Assembly (NCBI GenBank): GCA_965153455.1
Contig: OZ234498.1
Coordinates: 15,624,001 to 15,688,000 of the forward strand
Direction: 5' to 3'
From: Sphagnum compactum
Taxonomy: Eukaryota > Bryophyta > Sphagnopsida > Sphagnales
Length of the DNA: 64,000 nucleotides
The notes under the pieces were generated by a model. It had not been told where the DNA came from. It saw only the letters and a list, made by a program, of their open reading frames with translations, and made no database searches. The first letter of the stretch is position 1; the number at the start of each line of letters is the position of its first letter. Shown in pieces: positions 47,435-57,360 of the stretch. The translations under genes and the position numbers were made by a program.

Positions 47435-50400
47435 ATGGGTGCACCAGAACTAGGTGGCCTGGAGCTACGTGAGCGGCGGCATCACGAGGACGAGGAGCAC
47501 GAGAACGAAGACGACTGGAGGACGGCAGTGAAGAAGGATCCTGCAGGAGAAGAAGAACAAGAGGAAGAGGAAGAAGAAGGGTATGCATCGCACGGATCCC
47601 CGACGGTTCTCAATCCGGGGGACGGACTGGAGGGATTGAAAGCATTGGAACGGGGAGGGCATGCGGACGAGTCGCCAGTGGAACAAGTGAGACTGGCGGT
47701 TCCCAATACGGATGATCCGAGTCTGCCGGTATGGACATTCCGGATGTGGACAATAGGCTTGCTAGTGTGCATTCTGCTGTCGTTTTTCAACCAGTTCTTC
47801 GCATTTCGCACGGAACCGCTCACCATCTCGACCATTGCGGCGCAAGTGGCGGCTCTGCCGCTGGGGAGATTCATGGCCGCCACTCTTCCCACTCGCCTGT
47901 TCCGTCTGCCGTTCACCAGTTGGGAATTCAGCCTTAACCCCGGTCCCTTCAACGTCAAGGAACACGTTCTCATCACCATCTTTGCGAACGCTGGGACCGC
48001 TTTTGGGAACGGCGATGCTTATGCTGTTGGGATTATTACCATCATTAAAGCTTTCTATAAACGTTCCATTGGTTTTTTCCCTGGCCTTTTGGTTGTTATT
48101 ACCACACAGGTAAGTAATTAATTTTACCCCCCCCCCCCTCCGCCCCTTTTTTTCTTTTTCTTTTTCCTCTCTTTTTTTTTCCTTCTTCTTGTTATTCTCA
48201 ATTAATACTTTTTCTCAGCATGTTTTACAGTGATTTTCTAATATTATTATTTTTTTAAATTAATGGAATTTTTTTTAAAAAAATTATATTGTAAATTTCC
48301 AACTAATTTTGCTAATTTTTTGGAGAAGCATTTTGTCACCAAATTTTTACATCACACAGAATTGGGGGAAATTTCAATTTATTCAATTTCAATTTATTTA
48401 ATTGAAATAAAGACCCCTCCACCCCAGGTCAATGACTAGCTAGTTTTTTTCACCAATGCGAAATTAAAATGTTGTCATTATTTATTTATTTTGCATTCAA
48501 GTTTTCTATGGAAAGTATAATTATTTTTGTTTTTCTTCTTTGAAGCTAGCTACAAACTTTCTTTTGCATTTTTGAAACATTTTTTAATATCTTTTCACAT
48601 TCAAGTTGTTTCAACTGCATGAAAATTTAGGCTTTTTCCTAAAAGTTTTGGGAATTTAGGGTTCCAAATTTTGGGAAAAAAACCATGACATATCCTTATT
48701 TGGGTGGCTGGCTGGCTGGATGGGTGGGTGTTTTGAAGGTATTGGGTTATGGATGGGCTGGACTTATGCGAAGATTTTTGGTGGACCCTGCCCACATGTG
48801 GTGGCCAGCCAATCTTGTGCAAGTTACAATTTTCAGGCAAGTTTCCCAAGTTTTTCTTTTTTCTATCGCAAAAAAAAAAAAAGTCATCAAATCGCAAATA
48901 ATATTCATTTGTAAAAAAAACAACATGCGAACAATTATACAAAAGAATTTAACTAACAATTAAACCTCTTCTATGGCAAAGCTAAAATAAATGCCCTAAA
49001 ATTGGCAAATATACAAAGAAAACACACCCATATTCTTCAAAGGCCTCAATGAACCCAAAACCCTTGCAAATTCAATTGATAAGAGTATGAACCACACCCA
49101 TAACAATATTTTTTGGGTTGATAAGAGTTTAAACCCTAAACCCCCATAATCCAATGTAACATTCCGATCATCATTCTAAACGATTTAAAGTCTACATTCA
49201 TTCAACTAGTGGATTTCATTCATCGTTTGTTCTAAATAATGCTCTAAGTCTTGGTCAGGCTGCCCATCATAAATTTCAATTTTCTAAGCCTTTTCGACAA
49301 ATCGTTGTTGTTTGTGCATGTTTTCATTCAGGACGTTACACGAGAAGGAGACGGGAAAGGGGTTGAAGCGGATCCAATTCTTCACGATAGCTATGATGGC
49401 AATGCTTGCGTATTATGTCCTCCCGGGCTACTTGTTCATGATGTTGACGTTCTTCTCATGGGTGTGTTGGGCATGGCCAAATTCGGTGACCGCACATCAA
49501 CTCGGTTCGGGTCTATCCGGTCTGGGCCTCGGTGCGGTCAGCTTCGATTGGGCAGGCATAGAAGCATTTCTCGGTAGCCCGCTTGCAACTCCATTTTTTG
49601 CGGCTGTGAACATCCTGGTCGGCTTTGTGATCGTGATGTACATTGTCACACCCGCCGTGTATTACGGGAATGTGTACAGTGCAAAAACTTTCCCTATGTT
49701 TTCCAACCAACTTTTCCAATCCAACGGTCAAGAGTACGATATCACGTCCGTCATCAACTCCAAATTCGAGCTTAACTTGACTGCATACGAGGAAGTTGGC
49801 CCCGTTCATTTATCAACCTTCTTTGCTTTCACATACGGTTTCGGCTTCGCTGGTATTGCTGCTACTATCTCACATGTTGCCCTCTTTTATGGAAAGTAAG
49901 TAACCCTCATCCTTCTCTCTTGCAACAAATGGACGAACGAATGAATGTACGAACAAATGAATGTATGAACGAACGAATGAATGAATGAATGCTAAGAATC
50001 ATACCTGAAAGCCCATTTCAGATTTCATCCAGCGACCCCTGTGTTAGCTTACAACCCATTTCACATATTATACTGCAATTCTGGTATTAACATTTTGGAT
50101 GTAAAGTATGGTCCAGGACAATGCATGCCCATGGGTTTAATTATGGTTGCTTTTTTTGTTAATTTTGTAAATTTAAATTAATCATAATAATAATAATAAT
50201 AATAATAATAAATTCCCAAGGAATTTGCTAAATAAGAAGAGCCAATGATCATCTGACCATGACAAAACATTTTGTAGGGAAATATGGCTTCGTAGTCGGG
50301 CAGCATTAAAGAGCAATGAGGTTGATGTGCACACACGGCTTATGCGCAAATACAAGGACATTCCCCAATGGTGGTTTCTCGTGCTAGCCACGGTTGGCAT

Positions 50401-51995
50401 AGCCGTTTCAATTGCAACTGTGGAAGGCTATAAGCTTCAGCTCCAGTTGCCATGGTGGGGTATATTACTAGGCAGTGGTTTTGCCTGCTTCTTCACCCTC
50501 CCCATCGGAATCATTGCCGCCACAACCAATCAGGTTCACCATCTCCCTTTTTCCCCTCTACATCCGTCGCGTAATCAGCCAGTAAAAATGGTAGAATCAC
50601 CACCAACATACAAGACTTATATGCAGAGTTTGCTTGATATAGTAGTATAATGACATCCTAGTCTCCCAATCCATTTGCACGGAATTTTGTAATGTCCATA
50701 ACCCCATTTCTTTCCGCTTGTGTTAAGGAATATATGTATCCATCCAAGGCCAACAACAAAAGGCAAAAACATGAACAGGTTTTTACAATTGATTAGGGTT
50801 TTTTTTGTGTGTTTATAGGTTCCGGGCTTGAATGTTATTACAGAGTACATGATGGGCTACATTCTGCCCGGCAAGCCTATTGCAAACGTTTGCTTCAAAA
50901 CGTATACGTATATAAGTATGTCACAGGCTGTAAGCTTCTTGCAAGATTTCAAACTCGGGCACTATATGAAGATCCCTCCCCGCTCTATGTTCATTGTCCA
51001 GGTTTGCAAACCACCTACAAAACTTCATACAATTTCATTATTGCTTTCTTCATTGTACTGAATTACATCATCTGTCTGAAATTATGATTATTATTATTAT
51101 TTTAGTTTATTTTTCTCCTTGCTAAATTTCTTAGAACGGGTGATTTTTTTTTCATCACAACTTTTTTTTGTGTTTTCTCAAAAAAAAAATGGTAAAATTT
51201 TGGAGAAATGTGTTTTTCTAGTGTAAATTTGACTAATTTTTCTAAATTTTGTTGAGAAAAAAAAAATCGCCAAATTTTCAATATCACAATTTTTAATATT
51301 AGGGTTTAGGGTTTAGCCAGGTTAGTGTAAAAATTTACCCAAGTTACCCTGCTCATTTATTCATGAATCGGGGGTTGCAGCTTGTTGGGACAATTGTGGC
51401 GGCAGTGGTGAACATGGGAGTCGCATGGTGGCTCCTCACAACAATCGAAAACATTTGTGACCGCGCCCTATTACCCCCGGGTAGCATATGGACGTGCCCA
51501 TCCGATAGGGTGTTTTTCGATGCATCCGTCATTTGGGGCCTCGTGGGTCCGAAGCGGATATTTGGGTCACTTGGTGAATATACGGCCATGAATTGGTTTT
51601 TCCTCGTTGGCTTCCTAGCCCCGGTACCCGTATACATCTTGCATAGATGTTACCCCAAGGTGAAGCTATTCCGACTAATTAACATGCCAATTCTAATTGG
51701 CGCAACCGGAATCATGCCACCGGCGACCGCGGTGAACTTCACGTCATGGTTCATCATGGCGTTCATTTTCAACTTTGTAATATTCAGGTATAGGAGGAAT
51801 TGGTGGGTACGTTACAATTACGTTTTATCCGGAGCGTTGGATGCCGGTATTGCCTTCATGGGCGTGTTGTTGTATATCGCCCTCGGCCTTAACAATATAC
51901 AAATATCATGGTGGGGCACAAATTACGACGGCTGCCCACTCGCGACTTGCCCTACACAACCCGGTGTAAACATTACCGGATGCCCTGTGTTTTGA
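47435..51995 (+). CDS. Oligopeptide transporter, OPT family (peptide/metal-chelate transporter)
   Basis: Six exons: 47435-48109, 48739-48836, 49332-49895, 50278-50533, 50819-51001, 51381-51995; 796 aa, stop TGA 51993-51995. OPT proteins are proton-coupled plasma-membrane or internal-membrane carriers of small peptides or metal chelates. Residues 15-50 are strongly acidic ([10 protein letters not shown]), an N-terminal extension before the conserved [19 protein letters not shown] entry (85-103). The first membrane segment spans about 105-123. Hallmarks are [12 protein letters not shown] with NPG at 168-170, and KIPPR at 582-586, followed by many hydrophobic segments to the C-terminus. The intron after exon 2 uses a GC donor. 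Length agrees with the family (about 700-760) plus the acidic extension. It is closest to the PT clade of plant OPTs by motif; the substrate cannot be told from sequence. The small DUF962 gene 1.6 kb downstream is on the opposite strand. Confidence 0.95.
48837..49331 (+). other. GC-AG intron 2 of the OPT gene
   Basis: Exon 2 ends ...ATT-TTC-AG at 48836 and the intron begins GCAAGT, the consensus for GC donors. Exon 3 begins G-ACG-TTA-CAC at 49332, restoring the conserved FRTLHEKE reading. Using the GT at 48841 would give a different, non-conserved frame. The intron holds a telomere-like tract at 49127-49145. Confidence 0.85.
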
Positions 51996-52200
51996 TGATG
52001 GCCAAAAAACCAGAGTCGATCACAATTTTTCACACTCAACATTATTGTCTAGGGACCACTGGATGGATGGATGGATGTCCTTGAGTTTTGATGGCCAAAA
52101 AACGGTGTCATTCACAATTCTTCACACTCAACATTATTGTCTAGGGACCAATGAATGGATGGATGGATGGATGGATCGATAATGGATGGATGCCCTTGTG
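51990..52200 (+). repeat. Duplication of the OPT stop-codon and 3' UTR segment
   Basis: A block starting with the last codons (ttttgatg, 51990) repeats from 52086. Both copies contain 'ggccaaaaaac', a 'cacactcaacattattgtc' segment, 'tagggacca' and an (ATGG)n run. Period is about 96 bp. The first copy contains the real TGA. Confidence 0.85.
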
Positions 52201-53557
52201 TTTTATTTGGCGCAGCGGGTGTTTGATTAAACTTGATATTGTTTTAAGACGTGTTATAATTTACATACTTTGTAGATTTTTAGAAAGAATTTATAGCTAA
52301 TATTTACAAAATTTTAAATCATATATGTTCTTCAACAAGAGAATAGTTTTTTTTAAAATGTCTAAATAGTTTTTTCGGAAGCAGATGTTGTGTTTTCTGC
52401 ACATTTGTGGTTTTTTTTTTTAGTGTAAAGTATGTTGGCTGAAAGGTCCTTCATTTACTCAAAATTATATAGAAACTCAGCCCCCCACTTCCTGTGTAAT
52501 CATGCCTATTGTAATAGATCAGTTACATGGGTGTGTAACCCTAAACCCTAAACCCTATCAAATTTATTTTTAATATCTTAGTGCTATCAAAAGAATCTCT
52601 TTTCTTTGTGTTTTTTTTTCATCAAAGTTGGTTCCCTCCAATACCCACTACTATGCTTTACACACTCATTTTTCCTCCACAAAAAATCAGAATGAACTAT
52701 TGATACTATGTGCAAAACACAAATGTGCTTCTTGCTTTGTGCAAAAAAACCACTTCACCTGAATGGCTTGTGGAATTTTTTTCCCGCAGATCATTGTTAT
52801 TATCGTAAGAGTCTGTTCAAACTTAATAGTCCTCCAAAACCCACTGTTCGTCACTTCAAGTGAGTTGAGACATTTTTCATTTTCTATTCAGAAATCAAAG
52901 AAAAAAAGTCTTTTTCACTTCCGGTGCTAACAACCAGACAGAATTGCCAACAAACAACCATGCATGGTCTTTCCTCCATCTGAACCACAATCAGAACTAA
53001 ACTCTATAACACATGGCTACCATATGAAAGCTATATAAGTGAAGTGATCTCCACTTTATTGCAAACTCACAAATACAGAATTCCTAAGTGTATACCAAGT
53101 CCTTAATACACTTGACAAGATGACTTGCCAATTTCTCATTTGCAACTAATATTTACGTGACTAACTATAACTTTACACCACATGAATGAAAGACTAGTCC
53201 TTTTGGTAACAAAGACCCATTGCAAATCATTCTATCAGCTTGGCCTGCATTTCCAAGTATAGATGTGATCATCATTACCTCCGGCAACAGCTAAAATCCT
53301 AGTGAATAGCACCAGCAGCCACCTTGCAAGTGGTTATGGGTTCCAATAACTGCTAGGTCATGGTAGCTGTTACCCGCAACAATAGGTGACCCAGTTACTA
53401 TGGTTTGGATGGTCACTGGGTAACCCAGTGATCCAAAGCACAGATACTTATCAGTCATTTGCAGCTGGAATACTCAACTGCCCTGTATAGTTCTTGCTGT
53501 AATTAGTCAATCTGTATAGGAGATATGACAAGGGAAGAACAAATGACAAAGTACAGT
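52201..53557. other. Space between the converging OPT and DUF962 genes
   Basis: It holds both 3' flanks. A telomere-like tract with about three repeats lies at 52537-52557. No other gene is recognised. Confidence 0.55.
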
Positions 53558-53896
53558 CTACGAAACCTGTAACATTGGTCTTTTACCCAATCGTTTAATT
53601 TCTCGATCCATGCGACCTGTCAACATGAGAGTGAACATCTTGTAATCGCACACCAAAGACCAGAGCGGGTGGCCAAAGGAGACAGGAGAGTTGCCTTCAA
53701 TAAAAAAATGACTGTACCATGCAATCCCATAGCCAAAGAGGGGAGCAAGGAACAGGAGCCACCATTTTATCAAAAGGGCAGCCAAGAGAAACAGCGTTGC
53801 ACTCCCAGTTGCACAGAAATGCCATCTCCTTGTTGATGCCTTTGTATGCTGGTTCACATAAAATGGCCAAAATTCATCGAAGCTCCTGAAATGCAT
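53558..53896 (-). CDS. DUF962 / Mpo1-like small membrane protein, 112 aa
   Basis: The frame starts at ATG 53896 (MHFRSFDEFWPFYVNQH) and stops at TAG 53558. It matches the short single-domain form of the DUF962 family: an FRSFxEFxPFY opening, His at 17 (NQH), 26 (WHF), 63 (SHFF) and 76 (GHPLW), a hydrophobic span about 33-61, and FGHPLWSLVCDYKMF near the end. In yeast, Mpo1 of this family is an ER iron-dependent dioxygenase acting on 2-hydroxy fatty acids, with conserved His residues binding iron. Whether this short form shares the activity is inference. Two details need care: CAG|GTTTCG just before the stop resembles a splice donor, and TTTCAG after the ATG resembles an acceptor. The actual protein could therefore differ by a few residues at either end. 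Confidence 0.88.
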   Translation of the reverse strand: MHFRSFDEFWPFYVNQHTKASTRRWHFCATGSATLFLLAALLIKWWLLFLAPLFGYGIAWYSHFFIEGNSPVSFGHPLWSLVCDYKMFTLMLTGRMDREIKRLGKRPMLQVS

Positions 53897-55410
53897 CTTG
53901 GTGAGCCCACAAACAGAAATTTTTCCGCCAAAGTCTTTTAATCACCTAGCTTCACAGGACACAGTTGAATGGATTCAAAATCCCCACTGAATTTCAGGAA
54001 AAAACCAAAGGCATATGCAGAAAAAAAAGGTTGTGTTTCTTCAGTTTCTGAAATTGAGTTTTTTAACTCAAAATGCATTCTGAATCATAATGGTGCAATA
54101 GAAACAGCCAAAGAATCATTGCATTTGCCAAACCAGATTTTTGGAAGTGTCTGGCAAAACAAAAGGAAAAGGATTCTTTCTTGATAAGGAAAAGGTGGCA
54201 ACAAGAATTACAAGTTTGCAGCAAACAGTGTTGTTCTTCCCATTGGAGTAGTACACAGTCTACAAACCACTACTAAAGATATGTGAATAGCATGCTCCTC
54301 TGTGGACCACTGACCTATGTAACCTAGAACCAGGACTTTGTCACAACAATACTAGAGAATTTGCAGCAATCATGATGTGAAGGAGAGAGGATACCTTCCA
54401 AATTGCTTATAACTCAAGCTCCTTTTTGTTGTGTAGCGGGAAGATGCACAGTGAAAATCTCCACTCAATTCTTCTTTGCATCACTTCTGGCATTTTCTAG
54501 CTGCAAAAGAAAGGCTAGTCAAGACTTGATGATATTGAAATGCTGAGTTCACAACACCAGACCTGAAGAAGAAGAAGATGGAAAAATGAAAGAAATTAAT
54601 ACTCGATAAGAGAAAGTCAGCAACAATCATTCAGGATTCTTTAACAAACAGAGAGATGTCCTCAGTCCAGGTGAAGAAGAGAAAACCCTAATTCTCTCTC
54701 TCAAGCACCTGCAGGAACTGCTTGTCATAGTGAAGTAAGAGAGATGCAGAAACGTTGCAAGAAGAGGGATTCCTCGCGAAATTTGCCTACAACAGGAAAC
54801 CCTAAACTTCTAGAATAAGAATTCACACACTGACTTCTTCTTCTGCTTCTTCTTCTTCTTCTTTAGGTCACTTCTCTACCATTCTAGCTAACCACTTGTG
54901 ACTATTTCTTTCTAACCTACCAAAATAATCCAACAATTCCTAGCTAAAGAAGAAGAAGAAGAGAGAGAGAGAAGTGAAGGACTAGCACAAAGGTAAGGGG
55001 GAAAAAAATGAATGAAGGAGGAGACGAAAACTAGGGTTTTGTAACAAAAAGAGTGTCACCTAAACAGGACCCACCAATTCAATCATTCCGTCCTTCCTTG
55101 GAGAAAGCGAAGCGCAAACCAAAGCAAAGCAGCTTGAAGTGTGAATCTCTCTCTCTCTCTCTCTCTCTCTCGGACCTCTGTGGCAGTTCACAATCCTGTC
55201 AACAAATTGCAGCATTGAGATAGACAGATACATACATACATACATAGAAACATATGCGGAAACGAGAAGCCCGGAAAAAGAAGAAAAAAGAGAAGAAAAT
55301 TAAATTAAATTTCAGTTCGGAAATGAAATTCTTACGCGCTTCACTCGACTTGTGGCGAAATTCTCCTCCTCCTCCGCTGCTGCTACTGCAACGAACGACT
55401 AGACGCAAGC
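53897..55410 (-). promoter_or_regulatory. 5' flank of the DUF962 gene with GA tract
   Basis: No convincing coding frame lies here. Sense-strand (minus) features are a GA run at 55171-55146 and purine- or pyrimidine-rich segments near 54830-54975. The GC-richer stretch about 55250-55480 could be the promoter, with a 5' UTR, possibly containing introns, running to 53897. Assignment rests on position and composition. Confidence 0.35.
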
Positions 55411-55589
55411 ACATCTCGTTTGGAGAGTGTCCTTCTTCACCAAATCACACGCCTGACCGACGACGAAGAGTGTGAAACGGAGATTTTTAAAAGCCGCTTT
55501 TTTCGCACCCGGCGCTTTTCTGGAACCGCCGGTTCCCTACTTCTCCCGGCCGCAACCCGTCCGCACGAACCCCTCCGGACGCCCAAAGA

Positions 55590-55860
55590 CCGGAGGTTCT
55601 CTCACGAAGGAACCCATGTTGCCCAGATATATGGAAAATTCCGGATATGAACCGGAGGCTCGCTCCCCAACAAACCTGTATTGACCAGATATATGGACAA
55701 ATCCGGATATGAATCCGGTTAATATCTGGATATGCATGTCATCATATTCAGAATTCTTTTTTTGCCCGATATCTGGAATTATAGATATCCGGCAGAAGGC
55801 ATTCTTTAACCAGTAACTATGTATATTTGCATGTTAATGTTATTAGGGGCCCAGATATGG
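55590..55860. repeat. Cluster of CCGGATATG / ATATCCGG words
   Basis: 'ccagatatatgga' followed by '..tccggatatgaa.ccgg' occurs at 55623 and again at 55685. Further variants (atatctggatatg, gatatctgga, atatccgg) continue to about 55860. The words are near-palindromic, so the segment is rich in short inverted repeats. Confidence 0.6.
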
Positions 55861-55979
55861 ATAGTAGGGTTATGCATATGCATATCCCGTAGTTAGCGTT
55901 TAAGGTTCATATATGGAGCTTGTGTTAGGGTTTTAGTTTTTTTTTTGTATGTTTTTTTTCAAGCAACAATGAAGTTTGA

Positions 55980-56300
55980 GTGTGTTTTGTCTTTGTCATA
56001 AACTTTTTCATCTTTTTATCTTCATTCTTCACATCATGTTTCTATTTTCATTTTTTGCATCATGTTGTTGTTGTTGTTTATGCATTCTTTGCATTGTTCT
56101 CATGCATGATTGGCTCTTCAAGCACTTCTACAACAACTTTTAGCCATTTTGATTTTGTAGCTTTCAATGATTTTGATTTTTCAATTACAACTTTCAACAA
56201 TTTCAATCTTTTAGCTTTCAATGATTTTGGTCCTCAAACTTTCTATAATCTTGGATTTTCAAATGCAGTTGTCAACAAAATTGACTTTGCAGAGTAAGCT
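55980..56300 (+). repeat. Short word repeat with open frame (Phe/Asn/Asp-rich)
   Basis: A 105-codon frame (55980-56297) is built from 'tttagctttcaatgattttg'-like units of about 45 bp at 56140-56270. Composition suggests repeat-driven openness. No motif or leader supports a gene. Confidence 0.45.
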
Positions 56301-56427
56301 TTCAATCTTTTCCTTTGAATCTATTGCAAATACTTCTAAATTTACTGGAGTTTTTTCTTAGTATACACCAAAAACTTATAAATTTTATTCTATTCCACCC
56401 CTATGCTTTTGAGGAAGGTATTTCATT

Positions 56428-56640
56428 ATGATAACAAACACTCCCTTACTGCTTTCTGTGCTATGGGCTCCAATACTATCATGGATAAATATTTCAAGTT
56501 CATTGATTTTATTTGGATTATATTATGGATTTCTTACAACATTGCCTATTGGCCCTTCTCAAATCTTATCCATAAGAGCTTTTCTTTTAGAGGGAAATCT
56601 CAGTGGTACTGCAGATGTAAGCAGTTTTGCTCAGGAATAG
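56428..56640 (+). pseudogene. ycf1: Plastid ycf1 (TIC214) 5' fragment in nuclear DNA
   Basis: The frame from ATG 56428 contains FGLYYGFLTTLPIGPSQIL and a following SIRAFLLEGNLSGT. This is the conserved N-terminus of plastid Ycf1/TIC214, a subunit of the chloroplast inner-envelope import channel, in the form seen in seed-free plants. It departs from the family after about 60 residues and stops at 56640; weak similarity may continue in another frame to about 56680. Full-length Ycf1 has over 1000 residues, so this is only the start. With the neighbouring trnV it marks a nuclear copy of plastid DNA. Confidence 0.8.
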
Positions 56641-56709
56641 TAGGATAATGGCTTTCAATCTTCCAACTTTTTGGTTTGTGCCTACTTATTAGTAAGTGTT
56701 CTTTGGGGT

Positions 56710-56781
56710 AGGGATATAACTCAGCGGTAGAGTATCACCTTGACGTGGTGGGAGTCATCAATTCAAGCTTGATTATCCCTA
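56710..56781 (+). tRNA. trnV-GAC: Plastid-type tRNA-Val(GAC), nuclear copy
   Basis: The 72-bp sequence AGGGATATAACTCAGCGG... matches plastid trnV-GAC. Acceptor AGGGATA pairs with TATCCCT, D stem ACTC with GAGT, anticodon stem TCACC with GGTGG around TTGACGT (anticodon GAC), and T stem ATCAA with TTGAT. All stems pair. Relative to the usual plastid gene the changes look mostly like G-to-A or C-to-T transitions. The T stem differs on both sides yet stays paired. The internal B-box region (AATTCAAGCTT) is far from the nuclear Pol III consensus, so expression in the nucleus is doubtful. Confidence 0.85.
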
Positions 56782-57360
56782 AATCAACGGTTTGATTATA
56801 AGACAATTAATAATATTTGACAAAAATAATAATATCAAGATTTATTAATACTAGATTTGTTTTGTCATTTTATTTTATTTTGTTGTTTTGTTACTTTGTC
56901 AAAACAATTTGCAATTTGTACGATTCAAGCTTCCATGCAATTACAATTTGTCAATTTCAATTTTAAGTAAATTTCCATGCACATACACTTGGGTTATAAT
57001 TTGTAGGCTTGTTTTGTTTTGCATTGTCTTAGTAGTGTTAGGTCTATGTTTTATGCCCAATGTGATGGCTAAAGAAAAATATGTATGCTTGGTTGAATAT
57101 GTTGGCACTGTTGGTGGGGTTGAAGATAATTATGGAAAGCCACCAAATTCTGTTGTCCATGGCAACATCTCAAATGTTGAGAATGTGCATATGCAAGTTG
57201 TTACAACTCATTTTTGAAATGCTAGAACTCATTCTATTGTTACAATAGATTGTGTTGAGGTTGAAGTTATGCAACTTGCAATTATACAAATCCAAGTTGT
57301 AGCTTAGAAGCCACATAATCGAAACATAATTTGCTAGGGTTTTTTTGTTGCCAATGACAA
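56782..57360. other. Intergenic stretch between plastid insert and hAT remnant
   Basis: A 109-codon plus frame (56888-57217) is open but unrecognised. It may include the upstream part of the hAT element. Confidence 0.4.

Noticed and set aside
47482-47979. 165-codon minus-strand open frame
   Set aside because: Antisense shadow of OPT exon 1, made Ser-rich by the acidic codons on the real strand.
51363-51380. ATG at 51363 as the start of a separate gene
   Set aside because: The sequence before 51381 ends in an acceptor (ttgcag) and the frame continues from OPT exon 5, so this is exon 6, not a new start.
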